Shown: positions 34,738-43,066 of the stretch, piece after piece
Numbering within the stretch: the stretch's first letter is position 1
How the letters are laid out: each line of letters starts with the position of its first letter
Source: Nocardioides sp. QY071
GTDB taxonomy: Bacteria; Actinomycetota; Actinomycetes; Propionibacteriales; Nocardioidaceae
Assembly (NCBI RefSeq): GCF_029961765.1
Contig: NZ_CP124681.1
Span: 4,154,001 to 4,218,000, forward strand
Reading direction: 5' to 3'
DNA: 64,000 nt
Position numbers and translations under genes: made by a program
The notes under the pieces: generated by a model
Databases searched by the model: none
Told to the model about the DNA's origin: nothing
What the model saw: the letters and a program-made list of their open reading frames with translations, nothing else

Positions 34738-35937
34738 ATGACTGCAGCCGCCTGGCACCCGGACCCCACCGGCCGCCACGAGCTCCGCTACTGGGACGGC
34801 TCCCAGTGGACCGACCACGTGTCCGACCAGGGCGTGCAGTCGACCAACGCGCTCTACCCGTCCGGCGACGCCGGCGCTGCCGAGACCGGCACCGACGCCA
34901 CCGGCAGCGGCACCGCCACCGACTCCGGCGGTACGTCGGACAGCGGCTCCTCCGGCGACGTGTGGGTCGGCAGCGAGGAGGCCGCCGAGAGCGGGGTGAG
35001 CGAGTCCGCCGACAGTGGCGCGGGCGAGCCGGCCGAGCCCGCGTTCTCCTTCGACGCCGTCACCGCCGTCGCCCCGCGCGCCGCCCAGCCGGCCGAGCCG
35101 GCCCAGCAGTCCCAGCCGCCCGCGCAGCCTCCCGCGCAGCCCCCGGCCCAGGCCCCGGCCCAGGCCCCGGTGCAGCAGCCGTACCAGCAGGCCCAGCAGC
35201 CGTCGTACCAGCCCATGGGCCAGCAGCCGGCGGGCGGCTACAGCGCCCAGCAGGTGCCGGCCGACGCCTTCGCCGGCATCTCCGGCGAGCTGATCGACGG
35301 CCGCTTCAGCGAGGTCGACGGTGCCGGCGCGATCCTGCAGAACAAGAAGCTGCTGCGGGTGCGGATCACCGAGCCGTTCATGGCCAAGCAGGGCTCGATG
35401 GTCGCCTACCAGGGCAACGTCAACTTCGCCTACCAGGGCGGGGGTGCCGCGAAGTTCCTCAAGAAGGCGCTGACCGGCGAGGGCCTGCAGCTGATGCGGG
35501 TCGAGGGCCAGGGCGACGTCTTCCTCGCCGACCTCGCGCACGAGGTCCACATCCTGCACCTCAACAACAGCGGCCTGTCGGTCAACGGCACGAACGTCCT
35601 GGCCTTCTCGGCCTCGCTGGACTGGAACGTCGAGCGGGTCAAGGGCGGCAGCATCGCGGCCGGCGGCCTGTTCAACACCACCCTGCGCGGCACCGGCTGG
35701 GTCGCGATCACCACCGAGGGCGCGCCGGTCGTGCTCAACGCGGCCGAGGCGCCGACCTTCGCCGACGCGAACGCGCTGGTCGCCTGGTCGGTGCACCTGC
35801 AGACCTCGATCCGCTCCACCGTCTCGGCGGGCGCCCTCATCGGCCGCGGCTCGGGCGAGGCGTTCCAGGTGTCCTTCCAGGGTCCGGGCTTCGTCATCGT
35901 GCAGCCCTCGGAGGGTCCGCCGGTCCACACCGCCTGA
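34738..35937 (+). CDS. DUF2510-AIM24 two-domain protein
   Basis: Residues 1-~40 form a DUF2510 module (WHPDPTGRHELRYWDG then QWTDHV), a small actinobacterial domain often found on membrane-linked proteins. A long Ala/Pro/Gln/Ser-rich linker (~40-175) leads to an AIM24 domain (~185-390), a double-beta-helix fold, with FAGISGELIDGRFSEVDG at its start and GTGWVAITTEGAPVVL later. AIM24/TerD-adjacent proteins have poorly defined roles; in fungi the namesake is mitochondrial. No signal or membrane helix is present. ATG 34738 follows AGGA. A strong hairpin terminates the gene, so it is likely monocistronic. Confidence 0.88.
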   Translation: MTAAAWHPDPTGRHELRYWDGSQWTDHVSDQGVQSTNALYPSGDAGAAETGTDATGSGTATDSGGTSDSGSSGDVWVGSEEAAESGVSESADSGAGEPAEPAFSFDAVTAVAPRAAQPAEPAQQSQPPAQPPAQPPAQAPAQAPVQQPYQQAQQPSYQPMGQQPAGGYSAQQVPADAFAGISGELIDGRFSEVDGAGAILQNKKLLRVRITEPFMAKQGSMVAYQGNVNFAYQGGGAAKFLKKALTGEGLQLMRVEGQGDVFLADLAHEVHILHLNNSGLSVNGTNVLAFSASLDWNVERVKGGSIAAGGLFNTTLRGTGWVAITTEGAPVVLNAAEAPTFADANALVAWSVHLQTSIRSTVSAGALIGRGSGEAFQVSFQGPGFVIVQPSEGPPVHTA

Positions 35938-35955
35938 CCCGTTCGGGCTACGCCG

Positions 35956-35999
35956 ACGACGGCCGGATGAGCGTGAGATCACGTTCGTCCGGCCGTCGT
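35956..35999 (+). terminator. Intrinsic-type hairpin after the AIM24 gene
   Basis: Bases 35956-35976 and 35979-35999 pair over 21 positions with two wobble pairs (core ACGACGGCCGGA with TCCGGCCGTCGT). It begins 18 nt after the stop and ends 31 nt before the hemolysin III ATG. It lacks a U-tract. It should separate the AIM24 and hemolysin III transcripts. Confidence 0.7.
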
Positions 36000-36030
36000 T
36001 GCGTCCACGGGTCGCGGGTACCCTTCCTGC

Positions 36031-36771
36031 ATGAACCAGGCCATCCACCACGCGAACGAGAAGGTCCGCGCCCGGCTGGACGACCTCGGGGAACAGATCA
36101 GCGAGACCGTCGCGGACATCAAGCCCAAGCTCCGCGGCTGGTTCCACCTCGTGTCCACCCCGCTCGTCCTCGCGGCCGGGATCGTGCTCGTCTGCCTCTC
36201 ACCGACCGCCACGACCAAGGCGGGCTCGGCCCTGTACGCCGGCTCCGCCCTGCTGCTCTTCGGGACCTCCGCGCTCTACCACCGCGGCACCTGGTCGCCG
36301 AAGGTCTGGACCGTGCTCAACCGGTTCGACCACTCCAACATCTTCTTGTTCATTGCCGGCTCCTACACGCCGTTCGCGCTGATCCTGCTCGACGGCACCG
36401 CCCGCGTCGTGATGCTCTCGACCGTGTGGACCGGTGCGCTGCTCGGCATCGCGTTCAAGATCTTCTGGCCCAGCGCCCCACGCTGGCTCTCGGCGCCGAT
36501 CTACATCGCGCTCGGCTGGGCGGCGATCTTCTTCATCCCGGCGTTCTTCGAGGGCGCGACCGCGATGGGGCTCGGCATCGGGATCGCGATCTTCGTGCTC
36601 ATCGCCGTGGGCGGCGCGCTCTACACGATGGGCGGCCTGGTCTACGGGTTCAAGTGGCCCAACCCGTCGCCGCGGGTGTTCGGCTTCCACGAGATCTTCC
36701 ACGGCTTCACGGTCGCCGCGTTCGTGGCGCACTACGTCGGCGTCTCGCTGGCGACCTACTCGCTGCGCTGA
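36031..36771 (+). CDS. Hemolysin III family (PAQR-like) membrane protein
   Basis: The 246-aa protein has seven hydrophobic segments and the conserved metal-site pattern of the HlyIII/PAQR superfamily: Ser and His in GTSALYHRGTW, Asp-His in NRFDHSNIFLF, and His-x3-His in GFHEIFHGF. These residues hold zinc in eukaryotic relatives with hydrolase-like activity; bacterial members are linked to membrane homeostasis. The name hemolysin is historical. ATG 36031 is close to the preceding hairpin. Its 3' end overlaps the convergent rlmC gene by 16 bp. Confidence 0.9.
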   Translation: MNQAIHHANEKVRARLDDLGEQISETVADIKPKLRGWFHLVSTPLVLAAGIVLVCLSPTATTKAGSALYAGSALLLFGTSALYHRGTWSPKVWTVLNRFDHSNIFLFIAGSYTPFALILLDGTARVVMLSTVWTGALLGIAFKIFWPSAPRWLSAPIYIALGWAAIFFIPAFFEGATAMGLGIGIAIFVLIAVGGALYTMGGLVYGFKWPNPSPRVFGFHEIFHGFTVAAFVAHYVGVSLATYSLR

Positions 36772-37922
36772 CGCTCCAGCAGCACCAGCACCTCCGCGTG
36801 CGGGGTCTGCGGGAACATGTCGAGCAGGCGTCCCCGCACGGGTCGGTAGGACGCCAGGTCGGCCAGGTCGCGCGCCAGCGTCTCGGGGTTGCAGCTGGAG
36901 TAGAGGACGTACGCCGCCCCCGACTCCTCGAGCCGCCTGGACAGGTCGTGCCCCAGGCCGCGCCGCGGCGGGTTGACCACGACCAGGTCGGCTCCCGCCA
37001 GCAGCGCGGCGTGCTCGGGCGCGGTCGCGTCGCCGACCGCGAAGTCGACCTGCCCCGCCAGCCCGGCCTCGTCGCGTGAGCGCTGCGCCGAGGCGATCGC
37101 GTCGGCGCTGATCTCGATGCCGGTGACCTGCCGGCCGGGCGCGGCGAGATGGAGCGCGAACCCGCCGACGCCGCAGTAGAGGTCGACCACCCGGGCCGGC
37201 GCGAGGTCGGCGACCCAGGCGACCGCCTCGGCGTACAGCGCCGCGGCGACGGCGGTGTTGGTCTGGAAGAAGCTGAGCGGACGCAGGTGCAGGGTCACCG
37301 CGCCGAGCCGCATCGGCAGGGTGTCGGCCTCGGTCAGCACCACCTCGCGCTCCCCCTCGAGCACCGCGCGGTGCTCGGGCTGGACGTTGATCGTGACCAC
37401 GCGCAGCCCGGGCAGGACGCCGAGCAGCCACGGCAGGTGCTTGCGCACCCGCGCCTCGACCGCCGTCGAGCGCACCACCAGCCGCACCATCAGCTCGCCG
37501 TCGGGCGAGGCCGTCACGAGCAGGTGCTTGAGCTCGCCGCGCTGGCTGACCGGCGCCGCCGAGCCGACGTCGTACGGCGTCAGGTCGGCGCGCCGCACGA
37601 GCTCCGCCAGCACCGGAAGCGCCTCCACGATGACCGGCTCGTGCAGGGCGCAGTCGCGCAGGTCCACGCCCGCACCGCCCGGGTCCAAGATCCCGAGGGT
37701 GGGAGCCGAAGCCGTCCCCGCGACGACCATCTTGGCCTTGTTGCGGAAGCCCGATGCCGGGCTGGTCACCGGCGGCAGCCACACCAGACCGGGCGCGTCG
37801 ACCAGCGCCCGGGTCGCGTCGAGCTTCGCGGCCAGCTGGTCGTCGTACGGCTGCCCGAGCCAGGTGCACGAGCGGCACTCCCCCGCCGTGAAGTGGGCAC
37901 AGTCGAGGACGGCGGGACCCAT
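36756..37922 (-). CDS. rlmC: 23S rRNA (uracil-C5)-methyltransferase, RlmC-like
   Basis: The 388-aa protein belongs to the TrmA/RumA/RumB family of m5U RNA methyltransferases. Cys8, Cys16 and Cys19 with a further Cys near 92 (LRDCALHEP) form the expected 4Fe-4S site. The SAM motif is DLYCGVGGFALHLA, the NPPRRG motif follows, and SSCNPETLARDL holds the catalytic Cys (~343). The absence of an N-terminal TRAM domain and the QP/Y/QL start (GQPYDDQLAAKLDATR) favour RlmC, which methylates U747 in E. coli. ATG 37922 is close to the divergent gene at 37956. The target base in this organism is inferred. Confidence 0.85.
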   Translation of the reverse strand: MGPAVLDCAHFTAGECRSCTWLGQPYDDQLAAKLDATRALVDAPGLVWLPPVTSPASGFRNKAKMVVAGTASAPTLGILDPGGAGVDLRDCALHEPVIVEALPVLAELVRRADLTPYDVGSAAPVSQRGELKHLLVTASPDGELMVRLVVRSTAVEARVRKHLPWLLGVLPGLRVVTINVQPEHRAVLEGEREVVLTEADTLPMRLGAVTLHLRPLSFFQTNTAVAAALYAEAVAWVADLAPARVVDLYCGVGGFALHLAAPGRQVTGIEISADAIASAQRSRDEAGLAGQVDFAVGDATAPEHAALLAGADLVVVNPPRRGLGHDLSRRLEESGAAYVLYSSCNPETLARDLADLASYRPVRGRLLDMFPQTPHAEVLVLLERQRSE

Positions 37923-37955
37923 GGATCCATCGTAGGCGGGCACTAGGCTGCCGCC

Positions 37956-38684
37956 GTGCCCTCCCCGCTCGAGCGCGTCCAGGCCGCGCCGGTCCTCGCG
38001 ACCGTGCGCCGCCTCGAGCAGCGCATCGCGGCCCGCTTCCCCGGGCGCGGGCTGAACCGCGTGGCCGGCGAGCTGGCCGGCCTGGTGGAGACGGTGGACT
38101 CCTCGACCGCCACAGCCCGCGGGCGCCGGTCCTGGCTGCGGCCGCTGTCCCGGTTCGGGATCGTGGCGGTGCTGGTGGTGACCGGGACGGTGATGGTGCT
38201 GGCGATCCGCTCGGCACTCGTCGACGCTCCCGACGACGGGCTGGCCTGGATCCCGCTGCTGGAGAGCTCGGTCAACGACCTGGTGTTCGCGGCGCTGGCG
38301 ATCTGGTTCCTCTACTCCGTGCCCGAGCGGCTGCAGCGCGCCAGCCTGCTCGCACTCCTCCACCGGCTGCGCTCGCTGGCCCACATCGTCGACATGCACC
38401 AGCTGACCAAGGACCCCGAGCGGCTGCGCACCGAGTTCGTGCCGACCGACGCGAGCGTCCCGATGGACCTCGACACCGACGAGCTGGAGCACTATCTCGA
38501 CTACTGCTCCGAGCTGCTCAGCCTCGTCGGCAAGACCGCCGCGCTGTGCGCCGAGGCCTCGCGCGACCCGGTGGTGCTCGACACCGTGAGCACCGTCGAG
38601 ACCCTGACGGTGTCCCTGGAGCGGAAGATCTGGCAGAAGATCGCGGTGCTCAACCACCACCGGGAGGCCCCCGGCAGCACCTGA
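37956..38684 (+). CDS. Hypothetical membrane protein, 242 aa
   Basis: I do not recognise this gene. The product starts at GTG 37956 with a basic, helical N-terminal ~70 residues, then two hydrophobic segments (FGIVAVLVVTGTVMVLAI, ~70-87, and DLVFAALAIWFLYSV, ~110-124) and a ~115-aa C-terminal soluble helical domain containing LHRLRSLAHIVDMHQLTKDPERL (in part). The HIVDMHQLTKDP segment recalls a conserved element of actinobacterial proteins of unknown function. It is divergent from rlmC with a 33-bp gap, too short for two full promoters. No enzymatic motif is visible. Confidence 0.75.
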   Translation: MPSPLERVQAAPVLATVRRLEQRIAARFPGRGLNRVAGELAGLVETVDSSTATARGRRSWLRPLSRFGIVAVLVVTGTVMVLAIRSALVDAPDDGLAWIPLLESSVNDLVFAALAIWFLYSVPERLQRASLLALLHRLRSLAHIVDMHQLTKDPERLRTEFVPTDASVPMDLDTDELEHYLDYCSELLSLVGKTAALCAEASRDPVVLDTVSTVETLTVSLERKIWQKIAVLNHHREAPGST

Positions 38685-38752
38685 CCGCCTCACCCCGCCC
38701 GTGCACCCGTCCCGCCCGTCCCCGCTGCGGCGGGCGCGCGCTACCCGGCGCT

Positions 38753-38859
38753 GTAACACGCTGTCCACCGCACTACTCGCCGTCTGTCGGCAGAACGAGA
38801 GCCATTTCGGGCCCATTCCTGCGGAGAAGTGGCGACCAGTCGCGTGGACGGCGTGTTAC
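38753..38859. repeat. 107-bp palindromic element (MITE-like or hairpin repeat)
   Basis: 29-nt arms at 38753-38781 and 38831-38859 are reverse complements at 23 of 29 positions; the outer 16 match except one (GTAACACGC and GTCCAC). The centre contains GGCAGAACGAGAGCCATTTCG, split here as GGCAGAAC and GAGAGCCATTTCG, which resembles the 32-bp repeat core at 26675-26797. No target duplication is clear. It lies between the hypothetical membrane protein and psuK and holds no reading frame of note. Confidence 0.65.
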
Positions 38860-38910
38860 TTCCACCTCGCCCGACGGCACCGGCCGGACCGCGCACCGAG
38901 ACACGTCCCC

Positions 38911-38940
38911 TTGATGATGAGTTTAAGTGTCACTTAAGAT
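38911..38940 (+). promoter_or_regulatory. psuK promoter with overlapping palindromic operator
   Basis: TTGATG (38911-38916) and TAAGAT (38935-38940) form -35 and -10 elements with 18-bp spacing, and the psuK ATG follows 7 nt later, giving leaderless transcription. The perfect palindrome TTAAGTG-T-CACTTAA (38923-38937) covers the spacer and enters the -10, so a bound protein would repress. The HTH fused to PsuK is an obvious candidate binder. Confidence 0.6.
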
Positions 38941-38947
38941 CCTAAGC

Positions 38948-40066
38948 ATGACCGCTCTCACCCCCCGCGAGCGCGAGGTCCTGGAGCTGGTCCGGGTCCA
39001 GCCGCTGCTCGACGCCCAGGCGATCGCCGAGCGCCTCGGCAGCACCCGGGCCTCGGTGGCGATGGCACTGTCCTCGCTGACCCGCAAGGGGGCGATCGCC
39101 GGGCGCGGCTACATCGTGCGCGACGAGCCGCAGGTGGTGGTGCTCGGCGGCGCGGTGATGGACGTCAAGGCGGTGACCGACGCCCCGGCCGCGCTGCACA
39201 CCAGCAACCCGTCCACGATCCGCACCTCCCCCGGCGGCGTGGGCCGCAACATCGCGGAGGGACTGGCCCGGCTCGGCCGGCGTACCTTCCTGGTCGCGGC
39301 CGTCGGTGACGACGTGTTCGGCCGCGAGCTGATGGCCCACACCGCCGACGCGGGCGTGTACGTCGACCACGTGGTCCGCGGGGCGTTCGCCACCGGCACC
39401 TACCTGGCCACCCTCGGCCACGACGGCGAGCTGGTCATCGGCGCCTCCGACATGCGCGCCACCGACGCGCTCACCGTCGACGCACTGGGCCGGGCCCGCG
39501 ACCTGCTGCCCCGCGCGGACTTCCTCGTGGTCGACGGCAACATCCCGGCCGACGTCGCGCGCTGGGCGATCCACGCGTGCGCGCAGCACGGCGTACCTCT
39601 TCTCCTCGACCCGGTCAGCGTTGCCAAGGCCGGCCGCCTCGCGCCGCTGCTCGACGGCTCGCCGGTCGACACGGTGACTCCCAACCTCGCCGAGCTGGCC
39701 GCGCTGACCGGCTCCGCGGTCGCCAACACCCGGCCCGCGATCACCCGCGCGGCGGCGCAGCTGCACGAGCGCGGGGTGCGCCGGGTGTGGGTACGCCGGG
39801 GCCGGCGCGGCAGCCTGCTCAGCGACGAGGGCGCGGTCACCGTGCTCGAGGCGCCGCCGGCCGAGGTGGTCGACGTGACCGGAGCGGGGGACGCGATGAC
39901 CGCGGCGTACGTCGCCGCCCGCACCGACGGCGCCACCCCCGTCGCGGCCGCCGAGCTCGGCCACGCCGCCGCCGCGCTCACCATCGCCCACCCCGACAAC
40001 GTCCGCCCCGACCTCGCGACCGCGATCCACGCCCACCGCCCCGACCGAACGGAGACCCTCCCGTGA
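38948..40066 (+). CDS. psuK: PfkB-family pseudouridine kinase fused to a winged-helix domain
   Basis: The 372-aa protein has an N-terminal winged helix (~1-55, LTPREREVLELVRVQPLLD and STRASVAMALSSLTRKG) joined to a PfkB kinase. The kinase shows GGVGRNIAEGLARLG near its start and the catalytic VDVTGAGDAMTAAY, with Asp as base. PsuK phosphorylates pseudouridine to its 5'-phosphate for PsuG. ATG 38948 is supported by the leaderless promoter just upstream. The fused HTH may let the enzyme sense its substrate and control its own operon. Its stop overlaps the psuG GTG (GTGA), so both are coupled. Confidence 0.88.
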   Translation: MTALTPREREVLELVRVQPLLDAQAIAERLGSTRASVAMALSSLTRKGAIAGRGYIVRDEPQVVVLGGAVMDVKAVTDAPAALHTSNPSTIRTSPGGVGRNIAEGLARLGRRTFLVAAVGDDVFGRELMAHTADAGVYVDHVVRGAFATGTYLATLGHDGELVIGASDMRATDALTVDALGRARDLLPRADFLVVDGNIPADVARWAIHACAQHGVPLLLDPVSVAKAGRLAPLLDGSPVDTVTPNLAELAALTGSAVANTRPAITRAAAQLHERGVRRVWVRRGRRGSLLSDEGAVTVLEAPPAEVVDVTGAGDAMTAAYVAARTDGATPVAAAELGHAAAALTIAHPDNVRPDLATAIHAHRPDRTETLP

Positions 40067-40983
40067 CCAGCCCCCACCCGCTCCTGTCCGTCGCCCCCGA
40101 GGTCGCGGAGGCGCTGGCGGCCGGCGGCCCGGTCGTGGCGCTGGAGTCGACGATCATCAGCCACGGGATGCCGTACCCGCGCAACGTCGAGATGGCCCGC
40201 GAGGTCGAGCAGATCGTCCGCGACGGCGGCGCCACGCCCGCCACGATCGCCGTGCTCGACGGAGTGCCGCGGATCGGCCTGTCCGCGACCGAGCTCGACG
40301 TCCTCGCCTCCGACCCGTCGGTCTCCAAGGTCAGCATCCGCGACCTCGGGTACGTCGCCGCCCGCCGCGCGCACGGAGCGACCACCGTCGCGGCGACCAT
40401 GCGGCTGGCCGCGCTCGCCGGGATCCGGGTGTTCGTCACCGGGGGTCTCGGCGGCGTGCACCGCGGCGCCGAGTCGTCGATGGACATCTCCGCGGACCTC
40501 ACCGAGATGAGCCGCACCGACGTCGCCATCGTCAGCGCCGGCGTGAAGTCGCTGCTCGACATCGGCCGCACCCTCGAGGTCCTCGAGACCCTCGGCGTCC
40601 CGGTCGTGGCCTACCGCTCCGACGAGTTCCCGTCGTTCTTCTCCCGCTCCAGCGGGTACGCCGCCCCGATGCGCCTCGACGAGCCCGAGCAGGTCGCGGC
40701 GATGATGCGCGCCAAGTGGGACCTCGGTCTGGAGGGCGCCGTCTCCGTCGCCAACCCGGTCCCCGTCGAGGACGAGATCCCGCAGGCCGAGATCGAGCGC
40801 ACCATCCAGCAGGCGCTCGCGGACGCCGACGAGCGCGGGATCCGCGGCAAGGACATCACGCCGTACCTCCTCGGCCGGATCGTCGAGCTCTCCGGCGGTG
40901 CCTCGCTGGAGACCAACATCGCGCTGGTGCGCGACAACGCCCGGCTGGGCGCGGCCATCGCGGTCGCCTACTCCGCGCTCTGA
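40063..40983 (+). CDS. psuG: Pseudouridine-5'-phosphate glycosidase
   Basis: The 306-aa enzyme splits pseudouridine 5'-phosphate into uracil and ribose 5-phosphate. Family motifs are ALESTIISHGMPYP at the N-terminus, GATTVAATM, FVTGGLGGVHRGAE, MDISADL and VSAGVKSLLDIGRTLE; the Lys of AGVKS is in the catalytic region and the acidic residues bind Mn. GTG 40063 overlaps the psuK stop. Together the pair degrades pseudouridine from RNA turnover. The gene overlaps the convergent udgX gene by 16 bp. Length is normal for the family. Confidence 0.95.
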   Translation: MTSPHPLLSVAPEVAEALAAGGPVVALESTIISHGMPYPRNVEMAREVEQIVRDGGATPATIAVLDGVPRIGLSATELDVLASDPSVSKVSIRDLGYVAARRAHGATTVAATMRLAALAGIRVFVTGGLGGVHRGAESSMDISADLTEMSRTDVAIVSAGVKSLLDIGRTLEVLETLGVPVVAYRSDEFPSFFSRSSGYAAPMRLDEPEQVAAMMRAKWDLGLEGAVSVANPVPVEDEIPQAEIERTIQQALADADERGIRGKDITPYLLGRIVELSGGASLETNIALVRDNARLGAAIAVAYSAL

Positions 40984-41612
40984 CCCAGGAGCTCGACCGC
41001 GAGCCGCAGGTCAGCGACCAGCCCGTCGTACGCCGCCTGCCGCTGGTCGCGGGCCCGCAGCACCGCCGACGGGTGGGTGGTCGCCAGCACCCACGCCGGC
41101 GGTACGTCGACCGGCCGGTCCTCGGGCCAGGCGAGCCGTCGACCGCGGCACTCGCCGACCTTGAACGAGGGCCCGTAGAGCGCCTTGCCCGCCGTACCGC
41201 CCAACAGCACGACGCCGCGCGGGCGGAGCAGCCGGAGCTCGGCCTCGAGCCACGGTCGACAGGCCGCGACGTGCTGCTGCTTGGGCGACTGGTGGATCCG
41301 CCGCTTGCCGCGTATCCCGGACCAGCGGAAGTGCTTGACGACGTTGGTCAGGAACACGCGGTCCCGCGCGAGACCGGCGTCGTCGAGGGCGTCGTCGAGC
41401 ACCCGTCCGGCGGGTCCGACGAAGGGCTCGCCCGCGCGGTCCTCCTGGTCGCCGGGCTGCTCACCGAGCAGCACCAGGTCCGCGTCCGGTGAGCCGTCCC
41501 CCATCACGCCCTGCGTGGCGTCGCGGTACAGCTCGCACCCGCGGCACTCCTGCACCGCGGCCCGCAGCCGCGGCAGCGTCGGCCGGTCCGGCACCCACTC
41601 CTCGGCTCCCAC
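40968..41612 (-). CDS. udgX: Uracil-DNA glycosylase of the UdgX type
   Basis: The 214-aa protein has a family 4-like Fe-S uracil-DNA glycosylase fold. GEQPGDQED (50-58) is the UdgX form of motif I, and the extra loop KRRIHQSP (103-110) contains His107, equivalent to the M. smegmatis His109 that attacks the deoxyribose and leaves the enzyme covalently bound to DNA. Cys23 and Cys26 begin the 4Fe-4S site, with further Cys near 118 and 153; TTHPSAVLR is the C-terminal motif. UdgX is uncommon outside actinobacteria and is tied to RecA-dependent repair. It lies 18 bp downstream of the mocR stop and may be cotranscribed. Confidence 0.92.
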   Translation of the reverse strand: MGAEEWVPDRPTLPRLRAAVQECRGCELYRDATQGVMGDGSPDADLVLLGEQPGDQEDRAGEPFVGPAGRVLDDALDDAGLARDRVFLTNVVKHFRWSGIRGKRRIHQSPKQQHVAACRPWLEAELRLLRPRGVVLLGGTAGKALYGPSFKVGECRGRRLAWPEDRPVDVPPAWVLATTHPSAVLRARDQRQAAYDGLVADLRLAVELLGQSAE

Positions 41613-41630
41613 GAGCGCGCGGTACCCCGC

Positions 41631-43043
41631 TCAGCGGTGCTGCAGCCGGATCGCCCGCTCGACAACATCCAGCGCCGCCGGGTAGCCGGCCGGCTCGGGG
41701 CCGATGAACGTCAGGCGGAGGTACGGCGCCGCCGGCTCCGCCGGGAACCACTCGTCGCCCGCGGCGACCCACACCCCGTCGGCCGCGCAGTCGCGGACGA
41801 CCTGCTCGGCGTCGGTGCCGTCGGGCAGCCGGGCCCACAGGTGCAGCCCGCCGGTCGGGACCGCGTCGAGCGCGAGCGAGGGCGCCTGCTCGCGAACGGC
41901 CGTGACGAGCAGGTCGCGGCGTTCACGGAGCTGGCCGCGCAGCCGGCGCAGGTGGGTGCGCCAGCCGGGGTCGCTGACGACCTCGAGCGCGGCCTGCTGG
42001 AGCAGCCCGCTGACGTACATCGACTCGGCCGCGCGGTCGCCGATGATCCGCTCCCGCGCCGGTCCACGGGCACACACCGCGGCGACCCGGATCGACGGCG
42101 AGACGCTCTTGGTCAGCGAGCGCAGGTGGACGACGTGCCCAGAGTCGTCGCGGGCGGCGATCGGGCGGACCTCGCCGTCGATGGCGAAGTCGTGGGCCCA
42201 GTCGTCCTCGACGAGGAACGCCCCGTGCCGCCGTACGACGTCGAGGACCTCGTCGCCCCGCTCGAGGCTCCAGTGCGCGCCGGTCGGGTTGGCGAAGCTG
42301 GGCTGCACGTAGAACGCACGGGCCCCGGTCTCGCGGAACGACCTCTCCACCTGCGCCGGGTCCGGACCGTGCACGTCGCTCGGCACCGGGACAAGCTCGA
42401 CGCCGGCCTGGCGGGCGGCCTGGATCGCGCCCCAGTACGTCGGCGACTCGATGAGCAGCGGCTGGCCCGGCGCGACGAGCGCCCGGAAGATCGAGGCCAG
42501 CGCGCTCTGCGACCCGGGCGCGACGACCACGTCGTTCGGGGTGACGGCGCTCAGGTGGGCGGGCGTCGCGTCGGCAAGCTCGGTGGCGAACCACGCGCGC
42601 AGCTCGGGCACTCCCGCCGCCGGCGGGCGCGAGGTGGCGGCTGCTCCTCGCGCGGCCCGGGTCAGCGCGGTGCGGACCAGCCGCTCGGGCAGCAGGTCCG
42701 GGCCCGGGTAGCCCGCGTGCAGCGCCTGCACGTCGGGCGGCGGCGTCTGCAGCGGGCCGGCGACCTTCGCCAGGTCGGCACGCGGCGAGCGGAGCGCCGC
42801 GGTCTGCCAGCCGAAGTCAGGCCCCCGGGCAGGCCGGACCGCGCGGACGAAGGTGCCGACACCGGGACGGCTCTCGACGAGCCCCTCGGCCACCAGCCGG
42901 CGCAGCGCCTTCTGCACGGTGACCGGGCTGGCGCCGTACTCGGTGACGAGGTGGCGCGACGACGGCAGCTGGGCGCCCGCGGCGGCGTCCCGGATCCAGG
43001 CGCGGAGTCCCGCGACGATCCGCGCACTGCTATCGTTGCTCAT
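41631..43043 (-). CDS. MocR-type regulator: GntR winged helix fused to PLP aminotransferase domain
   Basis: ATG 43043 gives 470 aa. The N-terminal GntR wHTH (~1-65, RHLVTEYGASPVTVQKALRRL in part) is joined by a linker to a fold-type I aminotransferase domain (~110-465), with QPSFANPTGAHWS, DDWAHDF and the PLP lysine in LRSLTKSVSPSIRVA. MocR proteins sense pyridoxal phosphate or amino compounds and activate divergent genes. The start codon overlaps that of the plus-strand EamA exporter in the tetranucleotide CATG (43041-43044), so the exporter is the obvious target. A direct repeat GCTATCG occurs on both sides of the start. Confidence 0.92.
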   Translation of the reverse strand: MSNDSSARIVAGLRAWIRDAAAGAQLPSSRHLVTEYGASPVTVQKALRRLVAEGLVESRPGVGTFVRAVRPARGPDFGWQTAALRSPRADLAKVAGPLQTPPPDVQALHAGYPGPDLLPERLVRTALTRAARGAAATSRPPAAGVPELRAWFATELADATPAHLSAVTPNDVVVAPGSQSALASIFRALVAPGQPLLIESPTYWGAIQAARQAGVELVPVPSDVHGPDPAQVERSFRETGARAFYVQPSFANPTGAHWSLERGDEVLDVVRRHGAFLVEDDWAHDFAIDGEVRPIAARDDSGHVVHLRSLTKSVSPSIRVAAVCARGPARERIIGDRAAESMYVSGLLQQAALEVVSDPGWRTHLRRLRGQLRERRDLLVTAVREQAPSLALDAVPTGGLHLWARLPDGTDAEQVVRDCAADGVWVAAGDEWFPAEPAAPYLRLTFIGPEPAGYPAALDVVERAIRLQHR

Positions 43044-43066
43044 GTCAGTACAGAGTAGCGCTATCG
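43029..43066. promoter_or_regulatory. Shared control region of the MocR and EamA genes
   Basis: The two start codons share CATG at 43041-43044. GCTATCG is present at 43029-43035 and 43060-43066, 31 bp apart (three helical turns), as MocR regulators often bind spaced direct repeats. TATCGT (43031-43036) lies 5 nt before the EamA ATG, and TACTCT on the minus strand (43057-43052) lies 8 nt before the MocR ATG, so both genes may be leaderless with promoters inside each other. Confidence 0.5.
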
